From: a virus
IMG/VR virus record: IMGVR_UViG_3300021959_000410
Coordinates: 1 to 23,286 of that record
Length of the DNA: 23,286 nucleotides
Direction: 5' to 3' (one strand)
Made by a program: the position numbers and the translations under genes
The notes under the pieces: model-generated
What the model saw: only the letters and a program-made list of their open reading frames with translations
Databases searched by the model: none
What the model was told of the DNA's origin: nothing
Part shown: positions 11,970 through 20,930 of the stretch, in pieces
Layout of the letters: each line of letters begins with the position of its first letter
Position numbering within the stretch: position 1 is the stretch's first letter

Positions 11970-12220
11970 TACTTATCAGCCTTTCCGTCAATCTTAGCGT
12001 CGATAGCATCTAACTTATCAATAACTCTATCAACAAATCTTTCAAATTCTTGGCGCTTAACATAGCTTCCGGCGACTAAAACTTCTACTTCACTGAGTCT
12101 TGTTTGAAGCCTCGATTGAGCCTTCTGCATGTCTCGTATAGAACTCCATATGGTATGAGCAAGAAATCCTAACGATGTAGTAGCTATACCAAAAACCCAG
12201 TTGAATAAAGTTTGATCCAT
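11969..12220 (-). CDS. Small membrane protein with coiled-coil tail
   Basis: An 83-aa reading from ATG at 12220, which shares one base with the preceding TGA; an upstream ATG at 12238 would extend into the previous gene. Residues about 5-25 are a membrane segment (Trp-Val-Phe-Gly-Ile-Ala-Thr-Thr-Ser-Leu-Gly-Phe-Leu). The rest is a heptad-like helix (Leu-Gln-Thr-Arg-Leu-Ser-Glu-Val-Glu-Val-Leu) ending in Asp-Lys-Leu-Asp-Ala-Ile-Asp. This small N-anchored coiled-coil type is common near phage lysis genes. The role is unknown. Confidence 0.65.
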   Translation of the reverse strand: MDQTLFNWVFGIATTSLGFLAHTIWSSIRDMQKAQSRLQTRLSEVEVLVAGSYVKRQEFERFVDRVIDKLDAIDAKIDGKADK

Positions 12221-12510
12221 CAGTATGTTCCTTCCCATACTCTTAACTTACTAAAATCGCCAGATAATATCTTGCGTTTAATAACTTCTTTGGCCGCCTC
12301 ATGGTCAGTCCAACTAATGCCAGCCTCTTTGAGCCATTGCGCCATTATATGCAAAGGAATGCGTCCTACCAGCCTTTTATCGCCAGTCTGCCCTAGTCCG
12401 GCATCTTTTATTTGCTTGACAGAATCTAAAACTGGCTGATTGTCATACACTCTTTCAACGGTAAGAGTATCTCCGCCGTCATCGTGATGAACTATTTCTT
12501 TAATTTTCAA
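12220..12510 (-). CDS. Conserved small phage protein, TTG start
   Basis: A 96-aa protein that starts with TTG at 12510. The start is well supported by GGAG at 12520-12517, six bases upstream, and no ATG or GTG fits. It reads Val-Glu-Arg-Val-Tyr-Asp-Asn-Gln-Pro-Val-Leu-Asp, then Gly-Arg-Ile-Pro-Leu-His-Ile-Met-Ala-Gln-Trp, and ends in a short basic-aromatic tail. I recall this pattern from proteins encoded just after capsid genes in podoviruses. No function is known. It is the first gene after the capsid terminator, so its level depends on read-through. Confidence 0.7.
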   Translation of the reverse strand: MKIKEIVHHDDGGDTLTVERVYDNQPVLDSVKQIKDAGLGQTGDKRLVGRIPLHIMAQWLKEAGISWTDHEAAKEVIKRKILSGDFSKLRVWEGTY

Positions 12511-12521
12511 AACAAGCTCCT

Positions 12522-12547
12522 AAAAAAAGGGGGGCATTTAGCCCCCC
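12522..12547 (-). terminator. Intrinsic terminator after the major capsid gene
   Basis: On the - strand: GGGGGGC (12547-12541), loop of 5, GCCCCCC (12535-12529), then seven U (12528-12522). It lies 9 bases past the capsid stop. It should cut late transcription here and keep capsid mRNA in excess of the accessory genes. Confidence 0.92.
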
Positions 12548-12555
12548 ATACATCA

Positions 12556-13512
12556 TTAAGATGTTGTGTTGTCAAATACGCCGCCGTGTGCTTTCTCGTT
12601 GTTACATACGAGAGTTAGCTCGGTTACGACTTGACGCTTCGTGTTGTCACCAGTTTTTGCAAGCTCAGTGTTTGTAGTTCCGCGAAGAACTGCAACTGAC
12701 CACATGTCGTCTTGCATGATGAACACGTCGCGTGAACGGTTTTCACGAGATGGAAGGAACTCAATCGTTCCCCAAGGCGTGACGTACACGTCGAGAGATT
12801 TAACAACTTTCATGTCACCAGCCTGAACTGCTGAACGCTGATTGTTGTTACCAGTGAAAGCAAGAGCTTTGTTCATCTGGAATGCTGAAAGATAAACAGT
12901 GTCTGGCTTGCCACCAGCTTCCCAAATTGACTGCATAACACCGTCAAAACGAGTTTGATCAAACGCTTGAAGCGTAGTCGTCTCGTCTGTACGAGCGTCA
13001 GTTCCGTCACCAGTTGGATCTGCACCTTCGTTGTCGCCAAAGTCGGTGTTAGAAATCAACCATGCAGGAGCACCAGCAAGTTCACGAGCAGTTGAGCTAT
13101 TGCCAGCAACGCGAGCGTTGTTGTCAAAGAGAGCTTTCTCAATGTCAAGTTTCTGCTCTTTAGCAGTCTTGAGCATTTGATAAGCAATCTCAGATGCGCG
13201 ACCAGCTTTATTCAAACCTTTGTCAGTATCAGGAATGATAACTGCGTTCTTAAAGATTTGAGTGTAGTTACCACGACGTACAGTTGCTGAACGTGAGTTA
13301 GCAGTTGTGTCATCGCCTTCAATGTGAGCGTTAGCCGCAGAAGAGCGAAGAGCATCTGTTTGCCACTCATGGTAAGTGTTGGTTGCTTTTACTTTTTTTG
13401 CTTTAGAGTAAAAAGGTGTATCTTCTGGAGATACGTCATAAATGATATTAGAGAGATCCTCTCTAATACCGACAGCATCATAGCTGTCAAAAGTATTGGT
13501 TGGTTGTGCCAT
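12556..13512 (-). CDS. Major capsid protein, SU10/DUF5309-like
   Basis: The 318-aa shell protein has a typical opening for this family: Thr-Asn-Thr-Phe-Asp-Ser-Tyr-Asp-Ala-Val-Gly, Arg-Glu-Asp-Leu-Ser-Asn-Ile-Ile-Tyr, then Ser-Pro-Glu-Asp-Thr-Pro-Phe-Tyr. The middle carries the helical spine (Glu-Ile-Ala-Tyr-Gln-Met-Leu-Lys) and the C-terminal part the Arg-Gln-Val-Val-Thr-Glu-Leu-Thr-Leu strand. It forms the icosahedral head on the scaffold encoded just upstream. The start follows GAGGTAAAC. Codon use and composition are more GC-rich than its neighbours, consistent with a highly expressed gene. A strong terminator follows. Confidence 0.9.
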   Translation of the reverse strand: MAQPTNTFDSYDAVGIREDLSNIIYDVSPEDTPFYSKAKKVKATNTYHEWQTDALRSSAANAHIEGDDTTANSRSATVRRGNYTQIFKNAVIIPDTDKGLNKAGRASEIAYQMLKTAKEQKLDIEKALFDNNARVAGNSSTARELAGAPAWLISNTDFGDNEGADPTGDGTDARTDETTTLQAFDQTRFDGVMQSIWEAGGKPDTVYLSAFQMNKALAFTGNNNQRSAVQAGDMKVVKSLDVYVTPWGTIEFLPSRENRSRDVFIMQDDMWSVAVLRGTTNTELAKTGDNTKRQVVTELTLVCNNEKAHGGVFDNTTS

Positions 13513-13529
13513 TTTAGTTTACCTCAAAG

Positions 13530-14534
13530 TTATTCATTAACAATAAAGCTGAGAGCATCTTCGATGCGTCCGCTTTGTTTAAATTTGGCCCGTTGCCGTT
13601 CCATTGCTTTTTGGCGCGAATTTTCAACTTTCTTTGCCCCAGGCTTTATGACTGGTTTCGCGCCCTTGACTTTCGCCTCGGCTTTCGACTTGCCATCCAT
13701 CATATTCCTGTACTTCGTGGCATCTGCTAAGATCCTAGCTGCTCTGCTATCTATTAGTTCCTCCATGTCTTTATGAGTGTAACCATAGTATTCAGTAGCT
13801 AACTTATACATCCTATTTTTAAGAGATTCAGATTTTTGCGGATCTTTCAACTCAGGCACTAATTCGATTAATTTAATCGCTTCCTGCTGAGTGTAAATAG
13901 CCTTAGCTCTTTTTTCAGCTTCTTTTGCGTAATGCATTTCTTCCGCAATTCGCTGTCTTTGAGCTTGATATTTCTGAATGTCCTCTTCATATTGGGCTTT
14001 TGCTTCTACATATCCTAACGGATTTTCGTCGAATAAAGCCTTTGTAGGTGCTTTTGGTTCTTGCAGAATTTGACCAGATTGATACATCTGCTCTAGTTGA
14101 ATTACGTTCTGCCTTATAGCATTGATATCGCTGTACATTGACTCAAGCTCTTTTCGAGATTGAGCAACTTCCTGCATACCTTTTTGGATATACTTTTGGC
14201 CTGAATAACCTCGCTTTAGATCCTCTAGGCTTACCCGCTCTTCCACGCCGTCTACTTTGACAACGTGCCAAACTGGTTCCTCAGAATCGGCTTCGTCATC
14301 AGCCTCTTCGTCACTATCCTTCGCTTCGACTTCTACCTCTTCTTCCTCGCTGTCGTCGACCTCAGCGTCATCTACCTCATCCGATACCTCTTCTGACGCT
14401 TCCATTTCTGGAGTGGCATCTTCGGACTCAGTAACTTCTTCTGTCTCTACTTCTTCTGGCTCGTCAGTTCGTACAATAAGTCCAACTGCTTGCTCAATAC
14501 TTCCGTCAAATTGGTTTTCAGTCGTGTCAGACAC
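13530..14534 (-). CDS. Capsid scaffolding protein, GTG start
   Basis: The 334-aa protein starts with GTG at 14534 after AAGGGAGA. Residues about 22-88 are extremely acidic, mostly Glu and Asp. Residues about 115-250 are helical and coiled-coil-like, rich in Gln, Glu and Lys. Residues 280-325 are strongly basic (Lys-Pro-Gly-Ala-Lys-Lys, Arg-Gln-Lys-Ala-Met-Glu-Arg-Gln-Arg-Ala-Lys). An acidic start, helical middle and basic end immediately before the capsid gene is the usual scaffold plan: the basic end binds capsid subunits and the acidic end is displaced by DNA. Confidence 0.85.
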   Translation of the reverse strand: MSDTTENQFDGSIEQAVGLIVRTDEPEEVETEEVTESEDATPEMEASEEVSDEVDDAEVDDSEEEEVEVEAKDSDEEADDEADSEEPVWHVVKVDGVEERVSLEDLKRGYSGQKYIQKGMQEVAQSRKELESMYSDINAIRQNVIQLEQMYQSGQILQEPKAPTKALFDENPLGYVEAKAQYEEDIQKYQAQRQRIAEEMHYAKEAEKRAKAIYTQQEAIKLIELVPELKDPQKSESLKNRMYKLATEYYGYTHKDMEELIDSRAARILADATKYRNMMDGKSKAEAKVKGAKPVIKPGAKKVENSRQKAMERQRAKFKQSGRIEDALSFIVNE

Positions 14535-14548
14535 GGTGCTTATCTCCC

Positions 14549-14776
14549 TTAGTTGTTTTTGTCAAAGATTTTTTCGTCAGTTAAAACTGAGTTAATGTAA
14601 TCCTTGACTTCGCTTAATGCACAAATAACGTTGTGCGCCTTTTCTCGATCCTTTTCAGTAGAGTTTGCGTTTAAAAAAATTGCAACTTGTTTAGATTTAA
14701 CAGCCTCTATAACTGAGATAAAAGTCTCGTCGTTTTGAAGCTGTCTAACCTTTGATGCTTTATCTTTAATGTTCAT
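14549..14776 (-). CDS. Small helical protein between portal and scaffold
   Basis: A 75-aa protein whose ATG shares one base with the portal TAA; GGAAGG precedes it. It appears fully helical, with Phe-Ile-Ser-Val-Ile-Glu-Ala-Val-Lys, Asp-Arg-Glu-Lys-Ala-His-Asn-Val-Ile and Leu-Ser-Glu-Val-Lys-Asp-Tyr-Ile. Small helical proteins with a central Ala-His motif sit at this spot in several podovirus genomes. A role in head assembly is likely from position alone. Confidence 0.65.
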   Translation of the reverse strand: MNIKDKASKVRQLQNDETFISVIEAVKSKQVAIFLNANSTEKDREKAHNVICALSEVKDYINSVLTDEKIFDKNN

Positions 14777-16869
14777 TAAAACCTTCCGCCAGTAACAGCT
14801 TGAGCGGGAGCTTGATCTGGATATCTAGGAGCTTGTTGGGCTTGTTTTATAGCCTCAACATCAACTTTTGCTCCATATTGTCCAAGTATCTTAGCGGCCT
14901 CGATAAGTAAATCTTGATCCATCTTATCGCGCTCTCTGTCATCCTGAGCAATAGCTTTTTGAGCATCTACTTGCATCTTGACCAAATCTGTTTGCGCCTT
15001 AGTCTGAGCCTTGAGTTGCTCGGCTTGCACCATTGCCGTACCAGGATCAATTGGCTGTGGCTTCTGTGATGCTTCTATCATCTTCATCTGGATCAATTGT
15101 TGTTCCATTTGCTCATTTAATGGAGAGAAGTATCTATCACTGTTTCTAATGCCAGCAACCGCCAACATATCTGCCAACGTATTGCGAATTAGCGTCATCG
15201 TTACCAAGCCATTGCCTGGGCCATATGTCTGCCATATTTGCATCTGTAGCCCTAGAGCTTGTTGCAGTGCGGCAACCTTCTGATCGTCTTTTCCGGTGCC
15301 TAATCCAACGTTACACATAACGTCCATATTGGTGTTCCACGAGCGTGGATCAATAGGCACAAACTGGCTATTCATGCGCATTAATTGCTCTTCGTCACTG
15401 TTCTCTACAAACAGCTTCAACATGAGCTTAAATAAGCGCCTCATGCCACCTTCTGCCAGATTCCTTGCCATTACCTCTATCTGAGCCGCGCCGCCCTGTG
15501 CGGTCAACTGAGCCGCCGTAGCGGTGGTGTTTTGTAAGGCATCTGGATCTAGGCCCATAGCGGCCCTAGAAACGCCTGTCTTGCCCTCAATCATCTGATC
15601 CATATACTGGATAGCCGAAAGCGTGTTAGCTGCTACAAACGGCACAGATATCTCTTGGATAGAGTTTGGAGATTTCATGCGGATAATACCGCCAATCTCG
15701 TTATTTAAGAGATCGTCTACATTGACCTGATTTTCTACAAATCCAAGCCTTGGATTGTTGGTCAATGCCACGTTATCCAGTACGCCACGAAGCATAGCTG
15801 TAGATGCATCTTGATCAGTCATAATCAAATCAGCTACTGATCTACCAAAGAATGCGTGTGGCTCTGGATCGACCTCAAATATGGCGAATGGAATCTCTGT
15901 CCAAGGCTCATAATCCAATAACTGATAGTCGTTACCGCCAAGTATAAATTTGTATAACTGGGCAACTCCAGTGCCTTCGATATCCATTTTCATGTAGGCT
16001 TCGGTAATCGCCACCAGCTTCATTGACAAGTCTGGCGTTTGCTCATCCTCGTCCATCTGATATCCGCGACGCTCAAAATCTTCTTGTTCTGAATATGTAT
16101 CGCTTGATCCAATTCCGGTGAGCTTTGATACCTGATCAAAGTCGTATCCCATGTTAACCACGTCAGATACGCGCATTTCGGTGCGGTGAGCTATGACATA
16201 GAAGTCATCAATTGATCGAGCGTTTCTGTCCACCATAAATTCTTCTGGCGGCACTGATTCAACCTTTAACTGCCCTTTTTCATTCTTTCGTATAATCGTG
16301 ACAGAATGTTCTCTAGCTTCCATTTCCATGCCCATTTCATCAATGGACATAGAACTTTCTTCGCTATGCTCAATAACTTCAATGTCATCTTCACTAACAA
16401 TTGCGGTAAATTCATCATCGGTTAGATTCGTATAAGAGTATGTTTCAGATTCTGTATATTTGTCCCAATATACCTTTAGAACTCCAACTTTCTTAACTAA
16501 TGCGTCATGGAACGCATCATTTACAATGCGATATCCACCAATCTCGCTAAATGCCCAGTGCATATACTGAGTTGCCATTTGCGCCGTTGCTATATCCTCT
16601 GGCCCTTTTGGAACGTACTCAACAGGCTTATCAGTAGATAGAAACACGCGCATAAGGCTTGGCTTAATAGCTCGAACCGTGTCCCGCACTTTAGTGGCAA
16701 CTACCTTTGATCTGCCATCTTCTTGGCCAATATCCACTTCGCCATCAAAGTAACGTTGGGCTTTAATCCTATCTTCTGCTATTTCGCTTTCAATGAAGTC
16801 AACAGCATCTTGCACAGCGTTTTGTACAATGCCTTCAATCTTCGTTTTATCCATACGTTCTGGCTTCAT
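14776..16869 (-). CDS. Portal protein, P22-like
   Basis: The 697-aa protein has the length and motif run of P22-type portals (P22 gp1 is 725 aa): an N-terminal helix, then Lys-Val-Arg-Asp-Thr-Val-Arg-Ala-Ile-Lys-Pro-Ser-Leu-Met-Arg, then Val-Glu-Tyr-Val-Pro-Lys. It continues with Val-Gly-Val-Leu-Lys-Val-Tyr-Trp, Pro-Pro-Glu-Glu-Phe-Met-Val-Asp-Arg and Phe-Phe-Gly-Arg-Ser-Val-Ala-Asp-Leu. The last 90 residues are a Gln/Ala-rich helix like the P22 barrel. It forms the dodecameric DNA gate at one vertex, to which terminase and ejection proteins attach. The start follows AAGGGA. It is followed by the 75-aa gene, scaffold and capsid, the usual head block. Confidence 0.88.
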   Translation of the reverse strand: MKPERMDKTKIEGIVQNAVQDAVDFIESEIAEDRIKAQRYFDGEVDIGQEDGRSKVVATKVRDTVRAIKPSLMRVFLSTDKPVEYVPKGPEDIATAQMATQYMHWAFSEIGGYRIVNDAFHDALVKKVGVLKVYWDKYTESETYSYTNLTDDEFTAIVSEDDIEVIEHSEESSMSIDEMGMEMEAREHSVTIIRKNEKGQLKVESVPPEEFMVDRNARSIDDFYVIAHRTEMRVSDVVNMGYDFDQVSKLTGIGSSDTYSEQEDFERRGYQMDEDEQTPDLSMKLVAITEAYMKMDIEGTGVAQLYKFILGGNDYQLLDYEPWTEIPFAIFEVDPEPHAFFGRSVADLIMTDQDASTAMLRGVLDNVALTNNPRLGFVENQVNVDDLLNNEIGGIIRMKSPNSIQEISVPFVAANTLSAIQYMDQMIEGKTGVSRAAMGLDPDALQNTTATAAQLTAQGGAAQIEVMARNLAEGGMRRLFKLMLKLFVENSDEEQLMRMNSQFVPIDPRSWNTNMDVMCNVGLGTGKDDQKVAALQQALGLQMQIWQTYGPGNGLVTMTLIRNTLADMLAVAGIRNSDRYFSPLNEQMEQQLIQMKMIEASQKPQPIDPGTAMVQAEQLKAQTKAQTDLVKMQVDAQKAIAQDDRERDKMDQDLLIEAAKILGQYGAKVDVEAIKQAQQAPRYPDQAPAQAVTGGRF

Positions 16870-16879
16870 TTATATTCCC

Positions 16880-18514
16880 TTATGGCATTATAGATTGCAC
16901 GCCTGATTCAACGCCTTCAGCAATACCGCCTGCTTGTTGCGCTGCATACGTTTGTATAGCCCTAATTAATTGATCTTTGGCTTCTGGCCCTAGTTTTGGA
17001 TTTGCCAAAACTTCTTCAATCATTTTATTTACTTTTGCGCTTTGAGATCCTCTGGCCATGCCTCGTCCGGCGGCAGATGCTCCAGTTGACAATCCAGCTA
17101 CAAGTGCCGTTGTTCCTAAATCTCCAGTTAAAGCATAAGCGCTTCCTGGAAGTGCGGCTCCAGTAGCCATTCCAACAATTCCTCTACCGCTAAATCCAAA
17201 TTGTTGCAAGAACCTTCCCATAGACTGTACGTTTGTCTGTTTTGAAGCATTTCTTATTGCTTCTATTTCTTTTTCATTAAAAGTAGGCTCATAACCTTTG
17301 TCAATTCTATTTAGCAAGTTTCTAAGTCTACTTTGCACCAGCTTATATGCGTCTCCGCCTTGATCAATTGCATTTCCAGCAATATTCAATTCAGTTAGTA
17401 TTTTGTTAGCATTTGATGAGCGTCTCCACAATTCATTTGCCATTTGGAATTCTGGGCCAAGTTGAGACGAAACTCTGTTTTTATATTGATTCCAAATAAA
17501 GCCAAGCATTGCCTTTTCTGCACCTTCAGCATCCTCAATAGCATTTTGAATACTTAGTCTGTCAGACATTGCTTGAGCGCCGCTAACATAATTTTGGCGA
17601 TCTCTTCCTCTCAAAGTGCTTAATATTTCTTTTGTTTTTTCAAAATCTTTTTTAATTACTTCTCTTCCAGCATCGTCTATAAATGTATGTCCATTTTGTT
17701 TTGCAAAGTTAAATGCATCATTCTCCAATCCTTGAAAAATAGTTGGATCTATTACTAGATTTTTATTATCACGAATTCGAGAATAAAGATTAGATGCTTC
17801 CTTTCTTATTCCAGAAGAATATACTTGATATGGATTTGTACCTTCAAATTTTTGAAAACCTTTTGATACGCCAGTTTTTAATAAACCAGGAACTACAGAG
17901 GATGCAATACCTATAATTGGCTGTAACCATTTTGGAATATCTCCCTCAGTCAATTCCAAAGCTGTTTGCTCTCCGCCTGCGGCAGTTAAAGCTGATCCAA
18001 TTTGTTTTAGTCCACCTACTCCTGGAACAGCAACAGATCCTGCGGCATACTCTGCGCCTCTTCTGGCGAATCTTTCTGCGCCAGTTTGTGGAGGCATTTC
18101 TGACGGCCTTTTTTCAAATTTCAATGTATCAACATTAAAAAATGGAACTTCAAATGCTTCTTTTAAAAATTCAGATCCCATTATGGGCTTATCACTTGTT
18201 GGAAGCCCAAAAGCGCCCATAGCTGAACTAACAGCGTCAACAGGTAGCCCAGCAAGATTTGCTAATCCAGTAGTTACGCCGCCAAGAATTTGAGTTCCAA
18301 GACCGCCGCTTGGCGTGTTTTGAGAAATCTTAACTGCCTCTTTAGCATCAAATGCGGTTATATTTTGAGATACATCTGATCTTGGATCTTTAATACGAAA
18401 AGTTTTTGGATCTCTTGTTTCAGATTGAAACTTTTGAATCGCCATATCTTTTGTATCAGCCCATACTTGAACAGCCTGTCCGGTGTTTGGATTTTTAAAT
18501 TTATATATAGGCAT
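16880..18514 (-). CDS. Putative DNA ejection / internal virion protein (544 aa)
   Basis: The N-terminal 35 residues look like a small beta domain (Tyr-Lys-Phe-Lys-Asn-Pro, Gly-Gln-Ala-Val-Gln-Val-Trp-Ala). Gly/Ala-rich hydrophobic stretches follow at about 70-110, 155-185 and 455-490. A long helical middle, rich in Asn, Lys and Glu, separates them. That pattern of membrane-active stretches within a helical virion protein is typical of P22 gp16/gp20-type ejection proteins. It begins by TAATG overlap with the 658-aa gene, and the portal gene follows. The ejection role is inferred from composition and place; there is no enzymatic motif that I can see. Confidence 0.65.
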   Translation of the reverse strand: MPIYKFKNPNTGQAVQVWADTKDMAIQKFQSETRDPKTFRIKDPRSDVSQNITAFDAKEAVKISQNTPSGGLGTQILGGVTTGLANLAGLPVDAVSSAMGAFGLPTSDKPIMGSEFLKEAFEVPFFNVDTLKFEKRPSEMPPQTGAERFARRGAEYAAGSVAVPGVGGLKQIGSALTAAGGEQTALELTEGDIPKWLQPIIGIASSVVPGLLKTGVSKGFQKFEGTNPYQVYSSGIRKEASNLYSRIRDNKNLVIDPTIFQGLENDAFNFAKQNGHTFIDDAGREVIKKDFEKTKEILSTLRGRDRQNYVSGAQAMSDRLSIQNAIEDAEGAEKAMLGFIWNQYKNRVSSQLGPEFQMANELWRRSSNANKILTELNIAGNAIDQGGDAYKLVQSRLRNLLNRIDKGYEPTFNEKEIEAIRNASKQTNVQSMGRFLQQFGFSGRGIVGMATGAALPGSAYALTGDLGTTALVAGLSTGASAAGRGMARGSQSAKVNKMIEEVLANPKLGPEAKDQLIRAIQTYAAQQAGGIAEGVESGVQSIMP

Positions 18515-20490
18515 TATTGAACTTCCTCAATTTCGTATTCAACACCGTCTTTTGTAACTGTTCCAGCACCTTGTGTAGTTGTGCTTTCAGAATATTGAGT
18601 TTTTTTGTTTTCAAGCCAATCTTGCATTTCTGTGTAACTATTAAACTCTTTTAATTTGCCTTCGTCATCTGTAAATATAGATGATGGTTGTTCAATGTTT
18701 TTTAAACCTCTTTGCTCTTTAAATGGGCCATAAACGTTACTATCAAGCCTTTTGTTGTATCGATCAATTACGCTTCTTTGAATTTTTTGTCTTATATAAG
18801 TCATGTACAACAAAGCGGCTGGAGTTGTCTCAATTGTTCCTGTAAGAACTTGTCTCAAGAATTCTCTTTCTGCCGGAGTATCAAGTCCTCTTGCCCCAAT
18901 TCCAAGCTCTCCAATTGCGCCAAATACATCAGCACCAAGTGTTGCGTTAATCAACTCTGCGTCAGTTAATCTGTTTACTCTTGCTTTATCTCTACTTCCA
19001 AATCCAACCAAGAACGCATCAACACCTTTTCTAAATTCAGCAAATGGGCCAGTTTCAAATCCTTCTTTGCCTTCGCTAACTGCGCCACGAACAATAGCGT
19101 CAGCAGTATTGTTTAGAGAATAAATTCTTCCAACTGCTTTTTCAGCATCATCAATTAATTTAACGTCTCCAGGAGCAAATTCTTTGCCCATTTCTTCATA
19201 ACCTTTTCCAATGCCTTTGTCACCAAGATTAACAGTCACGGTCGGAGCAGTTGATTTACTGTATGGGCCTCCTTTACGTTGGCCAGTTGTCTCGCTAACT
19301 TGGATTCGACCACCTGTTAATGGATCGTGTTCAATTTCTTTGTATTCTGCGGCAGTAAGCTCTCTAAATGTTTCTTCAGGCTTTTTGGTAAATTCAGCAT
19401 ATGCTTTATCAAAGTCTAAAGAGCCAGTAGCAACTGCTTCTGCAAGATCCTTTCTACCTTTGCTTAATAGCCAATTAGCGCCATCAATAGCGTTTTTGCG
19501 CTTTTGAATGCCTTCCATTTGGCCTTGCAAATATTGTCCCCATTGTTGATTTGGGAATGTGCTTAATGAGTTTAGCCCAATGGCTACCGCCAATAGGAAT
19601 TCTTGGTTACCAAAAGTCTTTTTGTAATGATCTGGAGAGCCATAATTATTAGAAAATCTATTTGCGGCATCGTTTAATTCATCAGCAGTTAATCCAGTAT
19701 CTTGACCTTTATATGAAATCCTTCCACTGCCATCTTTTGCATAATCAATTAAATCAGACTGCAATCCAATACCGCCGCCTGGTTTAAGCCCCATTTGATC
19801 AATAGTCTGTCCCTGTCCCGCTCCTGCTGCTTCCATAGCAGACACATATTGATTAGATGATCTTGGATCCATTGATCCAGCTATTGGGCCATTTTCTGCT
19901 ACTCGATTAACAGGAACTTGATTTTGTTGGTTTTGATAGCTTTGAACCGCATCCAATATGTTTGGGAAAGATGGAGCGCTTTGTTGTTGGTTGTTATTCG
20001 GAGATTGATTTGGAAAAGTTATTCCAGCACCTTGTGATACATCAATTCCTTGATTAGAAATTCTGTTATTTCTTCTATTTATAACGTTATTTGCAAATTG
20101 AGTAGCATTGTCTGCCAATGTAGGCGGTTGCGGATTAATTGTTTGTACATCTGGATAATTAATATTAGGAACTTGTGGGTTCAAAAGAGAAACATTAGAA
20201 CCAGACGGTCTTTGAGATGAAAATTGAGGCATCCTTTGATCTGGCGGGATTGATGAAAATTGAGGCGGTGAAACAGGATTGCCGCTTTCATCAATTTGTA
20301 CTCCATTATTTTGTTGTTCAGCCAAATTTACGCCAGTCAACATTGGCGGAAGAGAAGCATCAAATTGCTCATTATAATAATCACGCCCCAAACCAAGCAT
20401 ATTCATTCTTGCTTGCCGTTGAGCCTCTATTCTTTTTCTTTCTTCAGCTAATTGAGCCAGCCTAATTCTTCTTTCTTCATCCGTCATCAC
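18514..20490 (-). CDS. Large internal virion protein (658 aa), N/Q-rich
   Basis: Residues 1-35 are a charged helix (Glu-Glu-Arg-Arg-Ile-Arg-Leu-Ala-Gln). Residues about 45-225 are low complexity, very rich in Asn, Gln, Pro and Ser, with repeated Pro-Gln-Phe-Ser-Ser. From about residue 400 a structured helical domain follows. It contains Asp-Asp-Ala-Glu-Lys-Ala-Val-Gly and the motif Gly-Leu-Asp-Thr-Pro-Ala-Glu-Arg-Glu-Phe-Leu with Val-Leu-Thr-Gly-Thr-Ile, which I recall from phage minor structural proteins. No lytic active site is evident. It probably enters the cell with DNA; this rests on context. Confidence 0.65.
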   Translation of the reverse strand: MMTDEERRIRLAQLAEERKRIEAQRQARMNMLGLGRDYYNEQFDASLPPMLTGVNLAEQQNNGVQIDESGNPVSPPQFSSIPPDQRMPQFSSQRPSGSNVSLLNPQVPNINYPDVQTINPQPPTLADNATQFANNVINRRNNRISNQGIDVSQGAGITFPNQSPNNNQQQSAPSFPNILDAVQSYQNQQNQVPVNRVAENGPIAGSMDPRSSNQYVSAMEAAGAGQGQTIDQMGLKPGGGIGLQSDLIDYAKDGSGRISYKGQDTGLTADELNDAANRFSNNYGSPDHYKKTFGNQEFLLAVAIGLNSLSTFPNQQWGQYLQGQMEGIQKRKNAIDGANWLLSKGRKDLAEAVATGSLDFDKAYAEFTKKPEETFRELTAAEYKEIEHDPLTGGRIQVSETTGQRKGGPYSKSTAPTVTVNLGDKGIGKGYEEMGKEFAPGDVKLIDDAEKAVGRIYSLNNTADAIVRGAVSEGKEGFETGPFAEFRKGVDAFLVGFGSRDKARVNRLTDAELINATLGADVFGAIGELGIGARGLDTPAEREFLRQVLTGTIETTPAALLYMTYIRQKIQRSVIDRYNKRLDSNVYGPFKEQRGLKNIEQPSSIFTDDEGKLKEFNSYTEMQDWLENKKTQYSESTTTQGAGTVTKDGVEYEIEEVQ

Positions 20491-20498
20491 TTAGCCCT

Positions 20499-20927
20499 TT
20501 AAAATCCAAATTTATTCAAAAATAATCCTAATCCGCTACTAGATTGATCCAAACCAAAATTTGTTGGGGCTTGAAAATTATAATTAGGAGCCATTCCTTC
20601 TTGTCCAATTGTCTGTTGCGGCATCTTTAAGCCTGGCTCTGAGATTCCACCAGTATTGAAAGAGTAAGTAAGCGGAATTTCTTTATCTTTCATGAATGCA
20701 TCTGCAAGCCCTTGAAATCCTGCTCCGTCAACCTTCTCCTCCTCCATCATTGGAGTGGGCTTCAACATATTTGGCCCTGAAGCCAACAATCCGCTAGTAG
20801 GTTTTGGCATTTGAGCGGCAACATTTGGATTTCTAGCCATCACAGTGCTTGCGTCGCCTATGACATTCGCGCCAACTCCAAGTTGATTAGGATTTGTATA
20901 TAACCCGTAAGGATCAAAAGGATTCAT
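20499..20927 (-). CDS. Pro/Asn/Gly-rich probable virion protein
   Basis: A 142-aa protein of low order: many Asn, Pro, Gly and Met (Asn-Pro-Phe-Asp-Pro-Tyr-Gly, Met-Pro-Lys-Pro-Thr-Ser-Gly), with one short helix near 68-82 and a hydrophobic C-terminus (Leu-Gly-Leu-Phe-Leu-Asn-Lys-Phe-Gly-Phe). The start follows AGGAT. Its place between two virion genes, with gaps of only a few bases, suggests a small structural or ejection component. No family is recognised. Confidence 0.5.
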   Translation of the reverse strand: MNPFDPYGLYTNPNQLGVGANVIGDASTVMARNPNVAAQMPKPTSGLLASGPNMLKPTPMMEEEKVDGAGFQGLADAFMKDKEIPLTYSFNTGGISEPGLKMPQQTIGQEGMAPNYNFQAPTNFGLDQSSSGLGLFLNKFGF

Positions 20928-20930
20928 GTC

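Noticed and set aside
14257-14595. Ser/Thr-rich + strand open frame of 112 codons
   Set aside because: It is the antisense of the Glu/Asp-rich scaffold start; poly-Ser arises from the complement of Glu/Asp codons.
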